Shown piece after piece: positions 1-8,161 of a stretch of 56,208 nucleotides of DNA. Source of the stretch: Tannerella sp. (GTDB lineage Bacteria > Bacteroidota > Bacteroidia > Bacteroidales > Tannerellaceae). The stretch spans positions 1-56,208 of the forward strand of contig JAISXP010000090.1 of assembly GCA_031270465.1 (NCBI GenBank). The letters run 5' to 3'. The first letter of the stretch is position 1; each line of letters starts with the position of its first letter. Position numbers and translations under genes: made by a program. A model generated the notes under the pieces. The model was not told where the DNA came from. It saw nothing but the letters and a program-made list of their open reading frames with translations, and ran no database searches.

Positions 1-1084
1 GGATCTCCTCCGCCCGAACTGACTGCAATGACTTCATCGCGGCTGCCATGTAGCCCATCGCGTAAGCCATGCCGGCGTGCCAGGGCGCATCGCAAATCAT
101 TTGGGGCGTGTGATCGGGAATAAGCGCCCCGTTGAAATGGTTTCCTTTCAATATTTTCAAAACCTTTATCATGTCAATGTCGCCTTCATCTACAAATACC
201 TCCCTGTAATGCGGCGCTTTTCCGACAATGTTTCTGAAATGGATGTAGGCGATTTTGCCCTGTTTACTGTATTCGTCCACCGCATCATATACATCGCCTT
301 CCGTCATCTCGGCTACCGAACCGAGGCAGAATTCCAATTTGTTCGCCGGACTGGGTTTCGCGTCAATCAGCCTTTGGTACATATACGGCTGATACACCAG
401 CCTGGGCGTATCCCGCACATACGGCACAGGCGGATCATCGGGATGCGCAGCCAAAGTCACGCCTGCTTTTTCTGCCACAGGTATGATTTCATCTATAAAA
501 TATTGAAACCTGTGCCACAGTTCTTCATGATTTATCCGGGCTATTTCCCCTTTCGGGGCGTCTTTGTCATACACCATATTCCATACCATGCCGTTGGGCA
601 CAGGCGTCATATCCACGCTGTCCATACCTACCGAAACAGCCTGCCCTCTGGCAAATTCCCCTTCTATGCGGGACGATACCCCTGCCAGGGAAAAATTATA
701 TCCGAATATCGGAATGTCCGCCTCACCCACATTTTTGATTAGTTGTTTGATATTGCCCATTTGTTCTTTTTTGCGGGGACCGTCAAGCAAAATATCATAC
801 CACATGGATGGATCGAAGTTCTCTATGGCCTCCAGCTCCAGTCCATGGGAACGAATTTCAGCTTTCAGGCGTTTCAAGTATTCGGCGCTCCATATATCTC
901 CTTCACCGGCGTCGCCCCATCCGATAGCGTCGCCGATGGGTTGGTTGGGATTATTTTTGCTGTTTCTTTCCGTTCCGAAATAATCAACGAGGTGTATAAC
1001 CAAATGGGTGGCTCCGCACTGCCGGGCAAACTTGTAGTGCGCCGCATTGAGCATGTGCTTATATAATCCAAAACCTAATTTCAT
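1..1084 (-). CDS. uxuA: Mannonate dehydratase, UxuA family (3' end cut by window edge)
   Basis: This gene is missing from the ORF track because it runs off the window with no stop; I translated it by hand from ATG at 1084 (MKLGFGLYKHMLNAAH). About 361 codons are present, so little should be missing (E. coli UxuA is 394 aa). The protein is a TIM-barrel, xylose-isomerase-like dehydratase expected to convert D-mannonate to 2-keto-3-deoxygluconate in the cytoplasm. Visible UxuA signatures are AHPDDPP, SPANKLEFCLGS, YIHFRN, DEGDIDM and PDHTPQM. The last one replaces the usual PDHGHQM, so one of the two histidines is absent. It starts 14 nt after the M24 gene and is the last visible gene of the SusC-led operon. 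The plus-strand ORFs at 77-1066 are shadows of it. Confidence 0.88.
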   Translation of the reverse strand, partial: MKLGFGLYKHMLNAAHYKFARQCGATHLVIHLVDYFGTERNSKNNPNQPIGDAIGWGDAGEGDIWSAEYLKRLKAEIRSHGLELEAIENFDPSMWYDILLDGPRKKEQMGNIKQLIKNVGEADIPIFGYNFSLAGVSSRIEGEFARGQAVSVGMDSVDMTPVPNGMVWNMVYDKDAPKGEIARINHEELWHRFQYFIDEIIPVAEKAGVTLAAHPDDPPVPYVRDTPRLVYQPYMYQRLIDAKPSPANKLEFCLGSVAEMTEGDVYDAVDEYSKQGKIAYIHFRNIVGKAPHYREVFVDEGDIDMIKVLKILKGNHFNGALIPDHTPQMICDAPWHAGMAYAMGYMAAAMKSLQSVRAEEI

Positions 1085-1098
1085 ATATGCAATTTTCG

Positions 1099-2271
1099 TT
1101 ATTTACCGTCAATTTCTATCGAATAATCAGATAGTATTTTATACCCGTCTGAGGTTATCAATATATTATTTTCTATTCTCACCCCTGCATGATGTTCAGG
1201 GATATATATGCCGGGTTCTACCGTAAGCACCATTCCCTGGGACAGGGTAAGATTGCTGTCCGGGCTGAATCCTTGCCCCGGATCATGATACCTGAATCCG
1301 ACATGATGCCCTAAAGCATGAGTAAAATAAGCGCCATACCCTTTTTGGGAAATAAATGCACGCACTTTGCTGTCAACCATCTTTGCTTCTACGCCGGGTT
1401 TAATCAAATCCAGCGCCAGCAAATGCGCTTCTTTCACCACATCATAAATCTTTTGCTGAAGCGCCGAAACATGTGCTACACGGCCTGTACGTGTGATGTC
1501 GCACCAATATCCGTTTACACATACCGCCATTTCTATCATTACCAAATCACCATTAACTAATTTCTTTCCCGAGCTTCTGGCATACCTGCCTCCATACGAT
1601 GAATTTATGCCCGACATGATATAAGCCCATGCTTTTGCATACTTTATAGCCTCTTTGCCTGTTTGGGAGTGAACGGCTGTTTCCACAGCGCAGGCCACTT
1701 CCGCTTCCGTCTTTCCCTGAATCAGGTTATCGTAGAATGTTTGTATGCCAATCTGCCCTATCTTATTGGCCAACGTGATATGCGCTATTTCCGAAGTTGT
1801 CTTATACAGAAACAGCCTCAATATATCATCGGTGATAGCTGCATAGCCTCCTTTGGCAAGGCGCTTCAACTTTGTGGTAAAATTCAACGGCATTGGAATC
1901 CACTCGGCGGATATCACAGGCAACGAAGACCGGCACGACGCTTCGACAAAAGAAATGGATTTGTCGTCTATGCCTGATTCCACTAAATCGGCTTCAATAG
2001 ATTTATAAAGAATTTCCCAGGGATCGGGACATTCTATGTTGCCCCAGGGGAACGTCTTATAACGAAAGCCGGATGGTAACAAATCGGTTGGTTCCAGCTC
2101 GGGAATATAAATAACGGGATCGCCTGTCGCCGGATACAGGCAAACGGATGCACCCCAAAGCGGCAGGTATCCTGTAGCCATGACCAACTCTTCAGGTCGC
2201 CAGAGTAAAACTGCCCCGACACCCCGTTCTGCAAGCATGTTGCGTATTATTTTATCTCTTGCTTTGTCCAT
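1099..2271 (-). CDS. M24 family metallopeptidase (Xaa-Pro aminopeptidase-like)
   Basis: I moved the start from the ORF-track position (2412) to ATG 2271 (MDKARDKIIRNMLAERG). The longer version would overlap the SDR gene, and 2271 lies 4 nt after the SDR stop. The product is about 390 aa with an N-terminal creatinase-like domain and a C-terminal pita-bread domain. Metal-site motifs are CDITRTG, HALGHHVGF and LTVEPGIY, with RIEN near the end. The first metal Asp, usually in a V-D-x-G context, is Glu here (VMIEMAVCVNGYWCD). Creatinase/ectoine-hydrolase-type M24 enzymes also have Glu at this point. The enzyme may therefore hydrolyse a C-N bond in a small metabolite rather than act as a true peptidase. 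The setting in a sugar-acid operon is unusual for a peptidase. Confidence 0.84.
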   Translation of the reverse strand: MDKARDKIIRNMLAERGVGAVLLWRPEELVMATGYLPLWGASVCLYPATGDPVIYIPELEPTDLLPSGFRYKTFPWGNIECPDPWEILYKSIEADLVESGIDDKSISFVEASCRSSLPVISAEWIPMPLNFTTKLKRLAKGGYAAITDDILRLFLYKTTSEIAHITLANKIGQIGIQTFYDNLIQGKTEAEVACAVETAVHSQTGKEAIKYAKAWAYIMSGINSSYGGRYARSSGKKLVNGDLVMIEMAVCVNGYWCDITRTGRVAHVSALQQKIYDVVKEAHLLALDLIKPGVEAKMVDSKVRAFISQKGYGAYFTHALGHHVGFRYHDPGQGFSPDSNLTLSQGMVLTVEPGIYIPEHHAGVRIENNILITSDGYKILSDYSIEIDGK

Positions 2272-2275
2272 GATG

Positions 2276-3079
2276 TTATGATTTTTCTTTTCTCTTGGGT
2301 CTCGGATCATATTGTATCGTAGATAAGGAATACCCTCCATCAATATAAATGTTCGTGCCTGTAATGTAAGATGCCAGGTCGGAACAGAGAAAGGCCACGA
2401 CAGGCGCCACATCAGCTACACATCCAATCCTTCCTTGCGGTATCCAATGATTAAATTTATCAACACCGAAAGCGGCTATTTCTTCTTTGTTCATTTCCGT
2501 TTCAATAGCTCCGGGTGATACGGTTACTACACGTATATTGTCTTCGGCCAATTCCACAGCCATACATTTTGACAGCATTTGCAAACCGGCTTTGGATGTG
2601 CAATAATGAGTTAGCCCTTTGCGGGGAATCGTATCATGGATTGAAGATATATTGATGATCACACCGCCGTTGTTGCGTTGCATCCGCCTGCCTGCCTGTT
2701 GTGAGCAAAGGAATGCGCCTTTCAGGTTTGTTCCCATAATTTTGTCCCATTCACATTCTTCCAAATCCAGCACATGCGATGTATTTTCCACCCCCGCGTT
2801 ATTAATCAAAATATCTACCTTGCCCAAGTGGGCGTCTGCATAAGCAAAAAGTTCATTTACTTTTTCGGACTTGGATATGTCCGCCTGTACAGCGTATGCC
2901 TCTACTTCATATAGCGACTTCAACTCCTGTACCAATGCTTCTGCTTTCGCTTTGCTCGAACGGTAATTGATGAGCACACCGGCTCCACATGCGGCCAGTT
3001 CTTTGCATATTTGGGCACCTATACCTTGTGCGCCTCCTGTTACTACAGCTTTTTTTCCTTTCAAATCTATGCCAGTCAT
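2276..3079 (-). CDS. SDR-family NAD(P)-dependent oxidoreductase
   Basis: Classical short-chain dehydrogenase of 267 aa. The cofactor motif TGGAQGIG is at residues 14-21, NNAG near 91, a catalytic Ser in INISSIHD and the YxxxK motif in YCTSK. The C-terminal SPGAIETEM and TGTNIYIDGGYS segments are also typical. Substrate cannot be read from sequence. Because it lies directly upstream of mannonate dehydratase, D-mannonate oxidoreductase (fructuronate reductase) activity is a reasonable inference; Bacillus uses an SDR for that step. A generic sugar dehydrogenase is the alternative. It begins 18 nt after the RraA-like gene stop and ends 4 nt before the M24 start, so it is clearly operonic. Confidence 0.9.
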   Translation of the reverse strand: MTGIDLKGKKAVVTGGAQGIGAQICKELAACGAGVLINYRSSKAKAEALVQELKSLYEVEAYAVQADISKSEKVNELFAYADAHLGKVDILINNAGVENTSHVLDLEECEWDKIMGTNLKGAFLCSQQAGRRMQRNNGGVIINISSIHDTIPRKGLTHYCTSKAGLQMLSKCMAVELAEDNIRVVTVSPGAIETEMNKEEIAAFGVDKFNHWIPQGRIGCVADVAPVVAFLCSDLASYITGTNIYIDGGYSLSTIQYDPRPKRKEKS

Positions 3080-3097
3080 ATTTTTTATTTTTAAATG

Positions 3098-3787
3098 TTA
3101 CATGATACCAAATTTCTCAAATGCCTCTACCGTACTCATGCCGTTTTCCAGCGCTTTTTTTACCAGCTTCTCGCCCCGCGCTTTCTCTATGGCCCGGGCA
3201 AATACTTCCTCTGTGGCCTGCTGGGGAACGATAACCACTCCGTCACGGTCGCCATATACAATATCTCCGGGATGAACACGTATCCCTCCAAATTCGATGC
3301 TTGATCCGTAATCAATCACTTTACCCCGTGGCCCTTGATCTTGCGCATAGCTTCCCATCGAAAAAACAGGAAAATTCATGTTCAGAATTTCGTTCGTGTC
3401 CCTTGAATATCCATTCACTACGGCGCCTGCTGCTTTTAATTTTTGCGCCCTGGTGCTCATTAGCCCGCCCCAAAGCGCATAATTGGGCGATGCGCCCGAA
3501 CATATATACACCTCATTCTCTTTCAGGCTGTCCAAGGCTTCGAACATGATCCCGAAAGGTTTTTTCATGAGTGGATTATTGCTGTCCGCCACTTCTTCAA
3601 ATACGTCGGCTTCCAGCACAGGCATCGCTCTACCGATCACTACAAAGCCCGTGTTTAGCGGTTTAATAGAAGGGGGGAGGAACTGATGCCGGAAGCCTGC
3701 CTTATCCAATACATCCCCCACCAGCGCGACAAATAATTCTTTCTTTGCCATGCTGAATAATTCTTCATCATTTTTCCAAATAGCCAT
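3098..3787 (-). CDS. RraA-like (HMG/CHA aldolase superfamily) protein
   Basis: Protein of 229 aa with the RraA fold. Signatures are GRAMPV, the glycine-rich ALWGGLMS loop, the metal/substrate motif GAVVNGYSRD (superfamily: G-A-V-x-D/N-G-x-x-R-D) and YGDRDGVVIVP near the C-terminal third. Members with the R-D motif are divalent-metal retro-aldolases or decarboxylases acting on 4-hydroxy-2-keto acids. Others are RNase E inhibitors, which is unlikely for an operonic copy here. It probably cleaves or decarboxylates a keto-acid intermediate of the sugar-acid route; the exact substrate is unknown. It starts 12 nt after the cupin stop and is followed 18 nt later by the SDR gene. Confidence 0.82.
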   Translation of the reverse strand: MAIWKNDEELFSMAKKELFVALVGDVLDKAGFRHQFLPPSIKPLNTGFVVIGRAMPVLEADVFEEVADSNNPLMKKPFGIMFEALDSLKENEVYICSGASPNYALWGGLMSTRAQKLKAAGAVVNGYSRDTNEILNMNFPVFSMGSYAQDQGPRGKVIDYGSSIEFGGIRVHPGDIVYGDRDGVVIVPQQATEEVFARAIEKARGEKLVKKALENGMSTVEAFEKFGIM

Positions 3788-3799
3788 CTCTCTTTATTA

Positions 3800-4216
3800 T
3801 TATTGTGTTATTAGCTCTTTTATCCGGTGCGCTAACTCTCTTTGTTGCGCTTCATGAAGAGGCAGATAGGAAACGTCATTTTTGTGCGTATTGTCATTTT
3901 CTACAATGATAAGGCCGGCTTCTTCGTCCATGGCGATATTATGCCAACAGCCTTTGGGCACATTGTAAATTTGTCCCTGTTCCATTTTCACTAATTCATA
4001 AGCCAAAGGTTCAGCGCCGGGTTTCCCTGCTATAAGGATAGCCGTCCCCTTTAGCAGGATAAAGACCTCGTCGGTTTTGTTATGCACTTCTAATTTGTCT
4101 ATCTCGTTCATCCCATGCCCGGATAGATAGTTAAGTATGGCGACCTGCCAGCCTTCACGAATCAGTACAGGATTATATCCGACGCCATTATACATATATT
4201 TTTTAATACTATTCAT
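3800..4216 (-). CDS. Cupin-domain protein
   Basis: Small cytoplasmic protein of 138 aa with a single cupin barrel. Motif 1 is visible as HNKTDEVFILLKG and motif 2 as NVPKGCWHNI. The metal-binding His/Glu set is partial: one His and one Glu in motif 1, and His in motif 2. The usual H-x-H is replaced by HNK, so metal binding is uncertain. Cupins in such operons are often sugar or sugar-acid isomerases, lyases or sensors, but no reaction can be assigned. It sits 7 nt after the MFS gene stop and 12 nt before the RraA-like gene start. Confidence 0.75.
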   Translation of the reverse strand: MNSIKKYMYNGVGYNPVLIREGWQVAILNYLSGHGMNEIDKLEVHNKTDEVFILLKGTAILIAGKPGAEPLAYELVKMEQGQIYNVPKGCWHNIAMDEEAGLIIVENDNTHKNDVSYLPLHEAQQRELAHRIKELITQ

Positions 4217-4223
4217 AGTTATT

Positions 4224-5375
4224 TTAATGTTTTATTCGGATGGAACAATAAAGAATATAGACAAGTGCACAAAGCGGTATAACTAAACTGACTTGCTGTG
4301 TTGATACATCTGCCAGAATACCCATTAGCGGAGGTATCAACGCGCCGCCTGAAACGCCCATAATCATGAACGAGGATATTTCGTCTGTGTATTCCGGCCG
4401 GTATTGTATGGCATTGGAGAAAGCAATGGCAAATACATTGGCGCAACTCAGCCCTATGACAAACAAGCTGCACAGCAACACCGTTGTGGAGGATGCCAAA
4501 AGAAAAGTAATGAGACTCAGGATACCGATGCTCACGGAAATAATAAAAAATTTGCGCACAGATACTTTGGCAAGTAATATGGCTCCGCCGAATGTCCCTA
4601 TTGTCCTGGCTATATAGTAGAGCGTGCAGGCGTAGCCTCCTGTTTGAAGAGAAAGGGCATGATGCGCTTCCAAATATTTTGGCACGGTGGTGATCAAGCC
4701 GATTTCGAAACCAACAATCAACACAATGACTGAAAATAGCATCAATATATGTTTGTCTTTTATTAACCGCAGCACAGCGCGTCCCCAGTTATCGGAAACC
4801 GCGATTTTCTCTTCGTGAATAGGCACTGCTATTAGCCAAACAAATGATAATGCCGTAACACCTGCGTAAATAGGGAAAATGGCGCTCCACCCGCCCAGGC
4901 TTGCCGCTGCAAATCCCACAATGACCGGCCCCAGAGCCGACGATATGGCTTTTATGAATTGTCCCAAGGTGAGCATGCTTGCTAATCTCTCCGGGTGACA
5001 GACGTTTGTTACCAACGGATTGAGTGATACTTGCAGGATAGTGTTGCCTATGCCCAATAAAGCAAATGCCATGAGCACGGCAGGGAACGAATAATCAAGT
5101 AAAGGAATTAACATCCCGGTTATTGTGAGCACGGCGCTGACAAGCACCGTGTTTTTTCGTCCTATCCGTTTCATCATAACGCCTACAGGCAATGAACATA
5201 TTGCAAACCAAAGGAAGACAAGCATGGGTAACAGGTTTGCCATACTGTCATTGAGCGTAAAATCTTTCTTGACATAGCTAACGGATATACCTACAACGTC
5301 CACAAATCCCATGATAAAGAAACTGAAAAGAACAGGTAACAGTTTCAGTATTGAATGTGCTGATTTATTTTCCAT
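4224..5375 (-). CDS. MFS transporter, FucP/sugar-acid importer type
   Basis: Inner-membrane protein of 383 aa with about 12 hydrophobic segments. The MFS signature between helices 2 and 3 reads GVMMKRIGRKNT. The NTILQVSLNPLV segment is reminiscent of the FucP/glucose-galactose transporter branch of Bacteroidetes. It probably imports the monosaccharide or sugar acid released by the periplasmic mannosidase and passes it to the catabolic enzymes encoded just downstream. The gene begins 26 nt after the mannosidase stop and ends 7 nt before the cupin start. Substrate is inferred from context only. Confidence 0.85.
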   Translation of the reverse strand: MENKSAHSILKLLPVLFSFFIMGFVDVVGISVSYVKKDFTLNDSMANLLPMLVFLWFAICSLPVGVMMKRIGRKNTVLVSAVLTITGMLIPLLDYSFPAVLMAFALLGIGNTILQVSLNPLVTNVCHPERLASMLTLGQFIKAISSALGPVIVGFAAASLGGWSAIFPIYAGVTALSFVWLIAVPIHEEKIAVSDNWGRAVLRLIKDKHILMLFSVIVLIVGFEIGLITTVPKYLEAHHALSLQTGGYACTLYYIARTIGTFGGAILLAKVSVRKFFIISVSIGILSLITFLLASSTTVLLCSLFVIGLSCANVFAIAFSNAIQYRPEYTDEISSFMIMGVSGGALIPPLMGILADVSTQQVSLVIPLCALVYILYCSIRIKH

Positions 5376-5401
5376 AATTTACTTCGATGTTCTATACTTC
5401 T

Positions 5402-8083
5402 TCATTCGTAAATCAGTTTATACGTTTCAATTGCATATTTATCCAACACCATTTGCGTCACAGTTTCCATCTCTTCTTCAATCAGGTTGGTTTTTACAAT
5501 CCGTTTCGGCTTTTTGTAAAATACCGGATGAAGTTCCTGCTGATGTGGAGATAAATTATACAGGCGGACAATCAGGTTGTCGTCATCTTCGCATTTTTTG
5601 ATGGCAGACACGACTACATTTTCATTGCCGATGTCAAAAAAGCTGCCGGATACAGGTAAATTTGCTGTCGCGTATGTATTGGGCGCAAAAACAGCCTGTA
5701 AAATTGCGTTGGAACCGGTTCCAAATCGGAAAGTTTGCGTCTGTTCTACCGGATGCGAACTCAACGAGAAGTGAAAGAAATGATCTCCGTATTGCAGGTA
5801 TTCGTTTCCTTCCCAATGACAGCTTTTTCGGGACGCAAGCAACACCGGCTGAATAACGGGATTCGAGCTGGAATTGCCGACAGGGTCAATATAGTCGACT
5901 ACAGCCACCGAAGAGCTGAGCGTGACACCGAAGTGTTCCCCGGAAACATTGATCCAGTTGGATATGCTGCGCGGATGTTGCTCACTGTTAGGCACATTGT
6001 ATCTTTCCCCTGCCGCCCCCGGCATTTCGTCCTCGCCGATGCGCACCACACCGTACGGAACTTCGTAGCTTACTTTTCCCCCACCGGCACGGACGGGAAG
6101 CATCATGCGGTATTCCCTGTAAAGAATACCTTCCCAGTTAAGAATCGCAATATCAAAATCGATTTTCTTGACCTGGTGGTAAACTGTAACCGTTTGTTCC
6201 ACGACCGCATGGCGTATCGGGCTGCGATATGAAAATGAAGTGTACACATCGCCGTTTTCCTTTATGTTCCATCGGGGAAAATGGCTGGATACTTTATCGA
6301 ATCCTTCCATAGAGGGCTGCTGAATGGCGTCAAATCCTCCGGCGCCATTGCCTTCCGATTTCATGGTAACGACCTCCCCACCCAGAAAATTTTCGGTATC
6401 AAGCAACGCTATTCCCAACTCCCTGTCCTCTATTTGCCGGATACCTCCGCTCGCAAAAGTCAATTTATAAAATGCATTTTCAAATGTATCGCCCTGCAAC
6501 CCGGCAGATGTTGTTTTTGGGGTTTTGTCGGGATTCAGATAAAAAGTAGTGTAGCCCAGTGGAGGCGCATCTTTCGCTACAAAACAAAGCGTAGCGGAGG
6601 CAATGCTTCCGTCGTCATGAAAAACCGTATTCGATAGCTGACCGGGCAATGTATTTCCCCGGCAGTCTGTTACTGTTAGATTCGCGGCATAACCTTTTTT
6701 CAGTTGCAAAGGTATTTTCACAGGGTCGTTCCTCTGCCACGACAACGTATTGAATACGACCACCGGAATGCCGGCAGCATGGTTCACGCGTATTTGTGAT
6801 GCCAGTGCATGGAGTTCCGCATTCAAAACGGCGCCGGCTTCACCCAGTGCATACTCGTATTTTCGGAGGAAAGAGTTGTCCGTAATGTCTCCGTTTTTAC
6901 CTCCCCATCCATGGTCGGGATAAATTTTCGACATCCATGCCTCGGACAGTCTTTTCCAGGGATAATGCATGAAACTGCCCTCGACCAGTGCATTAAACGA
7001 AGCTATTTTTTCGGCGGCAGGCAGGAGAATATCGCCTTTACGACTTGCCGTGATTGCCTGTTCGTGCGAAGGACCGTGAATGTAGAGCCATACATCGGGA
7101 CGTTCTCCTTTGATTGAAGGAAGACCGGACGTGGATTTGTCCAGTGCGCTAAAAAAATCGTCGGCCGTAGCATGCACGAACTTTGGAAGACCGACTTTTA
7201 TTTTTTTTCCGTTTGCATTTTGTATATGCGTGATACTGTTCCATTTTTCCGTAAAGGGACGGCAGTTTGCCACCGGCTTCTGGTCCCATATAAACTCATA
7301 ATTGAGCATTGCAGGCATTACGGCTTTTGCTCCGGGAATATTGTTGTATTTTGAATACCAGTCGACGGACTCTTTGCCGAGTTCCTTTATGGCAGATGAA
7401 TCTTCCATTTTCAATACATCATAGAAATAAATATAGTGCCCCGGAGAATACGTGCGAACTTTCGAGCCGTCGGGAGCTTCCCAGTAGAAAAGACCCCGTT
7501 TGTGACGACTGATGACCAGATTGTCCACTCCGGCTTTTTTCATGATTTGAGGCATTTGCAACGTGCGTCCCGGGACGTCCACATTAAAATAGGACTGTGT
7601 TTTGTATCCGTCAAATGTATTTTTCAGCCATCGGTTTCCCAGGTAAAACTGACGGGACAAAGATTCTCCGGAATACATATCCTCATACGGTTGAACGTAA
7701 GTCGCACCGATGCAAATACGTCCTTCTTTCAAGTACTTGTCCAGAATTTCCTTTTTATCCGGGTGCCGGTGAAGATATTCCATCACGATGGAAGTCTGTT
7801 CAATATCCATCCTGAAGCCGGGTTCTTTTTCCAGTCGTTCAATAAAGGGTGTCAACCATAAGGTATCGCGATTAATCGTACAGGCTTCGATGTGGTCCAG
7901 CCATCCCAAATCCTGATGGGTGGTAGTGAACAAAAATATGTTCCCGTTTTTCAGTTGCGAGTCCGATATTTTCTTCAATAACTCATACGAATCATTGTCA
8001 CAGGTATATATCCCGTTTTTCAATTGTGCATGACTTGTGAAAAACAGAAGCGAAAAACCGATAGATAAAAAAAACGTCTTCAT
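5402..8083 (-). CDS. Secreted GH38-like alpha-mannosidase
   Basis: Protein of 893 aa with a signal peptide (residues 1-20, ending SHAQ). The N-terminal GH38 catalytic domain spans about 45-330. TTTHQDLGWL matches the family's metal-binding H-x-D-x-G-W motif, and NVDVPGRT around 167-174 holds the likely nucleophile Asp169, corresponding to the family's D-x-F-G/P-G region. The remaining ~550 residues form the three-helix and beta-sandwich domains. Length fits the family. It is expected to release alpha-mannose or a related alpha-sugar in the periplasm from glycans imported by the SusC/D pair encoded upstream. The active-site region is divergent, so the substrate may not be plain mannose. Confidence 0.82.
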   Translation of the reverse strand: MKTFFLSIGFSLLFFTSHAQLKNGIYTCDNDSYELLKKISDSQLKNGNIFLFTTTHQDLGWLDHIEACTINRDTLWLTPFIERLEKEPGFRMDIEQTSIVMEYLHRHPDKKEILDKYLKEGRICIGATYVQPYEDMYSGESLSRQFYLGNRWLKNTFDGYKTQSYFNVDVPGRTLQMPQIMKKAGVDNLVISRHKRGLFYWEAPDGSKVRTYSPGHYIYFYDVLKMEDSSAIKELGKESVDWYSKYNNIPGAKAVMPAMLNYEFIWDQKPVANCRPFTEKWNSITHIQNANGKKIKVGLPKFVHATADDFFSALDKSTSGLPSIKGERPDVWLYIHGPSHEQAITASRKGDILLPAAEKIASFNALVEGSFMHYPWKRLSEAWMSKIYPDHGWGGKNGDITDNSFLRKYEYALGEAGAVLNAELHALASQIRVNHAAGIPVVVFNTLSWQRNDPVKIPLQLKKGYAANLTVTDCRGNTLPGQLSNTVFHDDGSIASATLCFVAKDAPPLGYTTFYLNPDKTPKTTSAGLQGDTFENAFYKLTFASGGIRQIEDRELGIALLDTENFLGGEVVTMKSEGNGAGGFDAIQQPSMEGFDKVSSHFPRWNIKENGDVYTSFSYRSPIRHAVVEQTVTVYHQVKKIDFDIAILNWEGILYREYRMMLPVRAGGGKVSYEVPYGVVRIGEDEMPGAAGERYNVPNSEQHPRSISNWINVSGEHFGVTLSSSVAVVDYIDPVGNSSSNPVIQPVLLASRKSCHWEGNEYLQYGDHFFHFSLSSHPVEQTQTFRFGTGSNAILQAVFAPNTYATANLPVSGSFFDIGNENVVVSAIKKCEDDDNLIVRLYNLSPHQQELHPVFYKKPKRIVKTNLIEEEMETVTQMVLDKYAIETYKLIYE

Positions 8084-8114
8084 TTAAATATAATTATAAG
8101 TTTGGTTTTATGTA

Positions 8115-8144
8115 AACCGGAGGTATCCGCGGATACCTCCGGTT
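8115..8144 (-). promoter_or_regulatory. Perfect 30-nt palindrome between susD and the mannosidase gene
   Basis: Left arm AACCGGAGGTATCC (8115-8128), centre GC, right arm GGATACCTCCGGTT (8131-8144) pair without a mismatch. On the minus-strand transcript it forms a very stable stem 17 nt after the susD stop. No U-run follows, so it is unlike a classical terminator. It is more likely an RNA-processing/stabilising or attenuating hairpin that separates susCD expression from the downstream enzymes. Confidence 0.75.
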
Positions 8145-8161
8145 CAAGGTTCATCCTGTCA

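Noticed and set aside
77-1066. Three plus-strand ORFs at the left edge
   Set aside because: The minus strand carries a clean mannonate dehydratase frame; these are its shadows.
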